Origin: Deltaproteobacteria bacterium | Lineage (GTDB): Bacteria; Desulfobacterota; Binatia; UBA9968 | Assembly: GCA_023250495.1 (NCBI GenBank) | Contig: JAHFAP010000164.1 | Location: 1 to 7,039, forward strand | DNA length: 7,039 nucleotides | Direction: 5' to 3' | Shown: positions 6,208 to 7,039 of the stretch, one piece after another | How positions within the stretch are numbered: the stretch's first letter is position 1 | Layout of the letters: every line of letters begins with the position of its first letter | Translations under genes and position numbers: made by a program | Notes under the pieces: generated by a model | Database searches by the model: none | What the model was told of the DNA's origin: nothing | Seen by the model: the letters and a program-made list of their open reading frames with translations, nothing else

Positions 6208-7039
6208 TGCTGCAGCATCTTGCTTAGCTCTTCCTTAAACTGCAACCCACCCTCCTCGCCCTTAAGGTAATAAGCGATCGAATCCTTCGGCTGCTGGAGG
6301 AGAATGCGAGTATCTCGAAGATACTTTGCCATGATGGTTCCTTCCACCAAGTGGGACGAGCGAAACTCGTGTTTTTCGAGGATGGCTTGGGCTTCTTTCG
6401 AGACCATAAAGGCGACGAATAACTTCGCCAGGTTGGGATGGGCCGAATTTTTCGGCACGCCCAACTGAAAATAGGACGGAAGGACCGGGGTTGAACCGAG
6501 AACAGCAACCAGGGGCGCTCCTTTGGCTTGCCACAACCACATTTGCTCTACAGCACCGCCCATATTGGCCGCGATGGGGAACTCGCCGCTGACAACCCGC
6601 TCCTCCTCGCTGTACCGCAGGCGGCCTCCGCTTAGGGCCACCAGCTTACGTGTGAAATCTTTTATCTTCTCCTCGCTCCAAATCATCGACAACTCGACCA
6701 GCCAGGAGACGTAAGGCGGAATCGCCAATTTCCCCGCCCAAGCGGGGCTCAGGCGCGGATCCACCAAGTCGTCGTAAGTTTTTGGCGCTTTCTCTTTAGG
6801 AACGAGTTTCGAGTTGTAGATAATGCCACGCAGAGAAGTGAAGATCAGCACCCCCTCGTAGGGAAAAATCTCCATCTCCTTAGTGATCCAAGGAAAAAGA
6901 CCGGACCAGTTGACTTGCTCTAACGCCTTCTCTTTGTGCAGCAAGGAGAAGTGGGATTGAGACCCATGGTAGATATCTGTGGATGACTTGGCGCCGCTCT
7001 TTAACTCCGTGATGACCCGCGCCGCCATCGCATTCATTT
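6204..7039 (-). CDS. Extracellular solute-binding protein, FbpA/PotD-like (partial, N-terminus off the right edge)
   Basis: The visible 277 residues are the C-terminal three quarters or more of a periplasmic binding protein for the adjoining importer. The frame reaches the window edge; a Met two bases from the edge is unlikely to be the start because no signal peptide follows and the family is about 330-360 residues. Counting from that Met, motifs typical of the family-1/SBP_bac_6 (FbpA-like) group are DIYHGSQ (21-27), GIIYNSKLVP (71-80), TYDDLVDPRLSPAWAGKLAI (87-106), GEFPIAANMGG (151-161) and HPNLAKLFVAFMVSKEAQAIL (200-220). FbpA proteins that bind ferric iron use a Tyr-Tyr pair in the second half; I see no such pair in the equivalent region (about 150-195), and the only YY (256-257) is near the C-terminus. 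Iron is therefore not assured, and the ligand could be an organic acid or another compound. The stop overlaps the permease start by four bases, firmly linking the two. Confidence 0.9.
   Translation of the reverse strand, partial: MNAMAARVITELKSGAKSSTDIYHGSQSHFSLLHKEKALEQVNWSGLFPWITKEMEIFPYEGVLIFTSLRGIIYNSKLVPKEKAPKTYDDLVDPRLSPAWAGKLAIPPYVSWLVELSMIWSEEKIKDFTRKLVALSGGRLRYSEEERVVSGEFPIAANMGGAVEQMWLWQAKGAPLVAVLGSTPVLPSYFQLGVPKNSAHPNLAKLFVAFMVSKEAQAILEKHEFRSSHLVEGTIMAKYLRDTRILLQQPKDSIAYYLKGEEGGLQFKEELSKMLQQ

Overview
This 7 kb window looks like one polycistronic transcription unit read entirely on the minus strand. In transcription order (right to left) it holds an extracellular solute-binding protein cut by the right edge (7039-6204), a fused two-domain ABC permease (6207-4486), an ABC ATPase with a TOBE domain (4286-3213), a CocE/NonD-type serine hydrolase (3100-1421), an ACMSD-like amidohydrolase (1402-449), and the N-terminal 141 residues of a second, NMT1/SsuA-type solute-binding protein that runs off the left edge (423-1). 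Solute-binding protein and permease overlap by 4 bases (GTGA). The hydrolase genes and the second binding protein are separated by only 18 and 25 bases. The two larger gaps are 199 bases (permease to ATPase) and 112 bases (ATPase to hydrolase). I saw no rRNA, tRNA, CRISPR, transposase or convincing intrinsic terminator.

How the genes may work together: the first three encode a complete importer of the FbpABC/PotABCD-like architecture (periplasmic binding protein, one fused permease carrying two EAA loops, one TOBE-type ATPase). The next two encode cytoplasmic-looking hydrolytic enzymes without signal peptides: an alpha/beta hydrolase expected to act on esters or amides, and a metal-dependent amidohydrolase-superfamily enzyme that could be a hydrolase or a decarboxylase. 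The simplest reading is an uptake-and-degradation cassette for a small organic compound. The substrate cannot be named from sequence. The second binding protein belongs to a different family and may open a second importer to the left.

The gap between permease and ATPase (4301-4438) contains two diverged copies of a hairpin-forming repeat in inverted, head-to-head arrangement, flanked by a short AT-rich inverted repeat. This resembles a REPIN or MITE-like non-autonomous element lying inside the operon, and it is the most unusual non-coding feature here.

Organism: double-membrane bacterium (periplasmic binding proteins, Shine-Dalgarno sites), moderately GC-rich. The gene mix (NMT1-type binding protein, CocE hydrolase, amidohydrolase-2, FbpA-type importer) is reminiscent of environmental Proteobacteria/Deltaproteobacteria-like or Rokubacteria/Tectomicrobia-like genomes, but this is an impression and not a taxonomic call. 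The two enzyme genes are visibly richer in GC than the transporter genes, so the cluster may be a mosaic.
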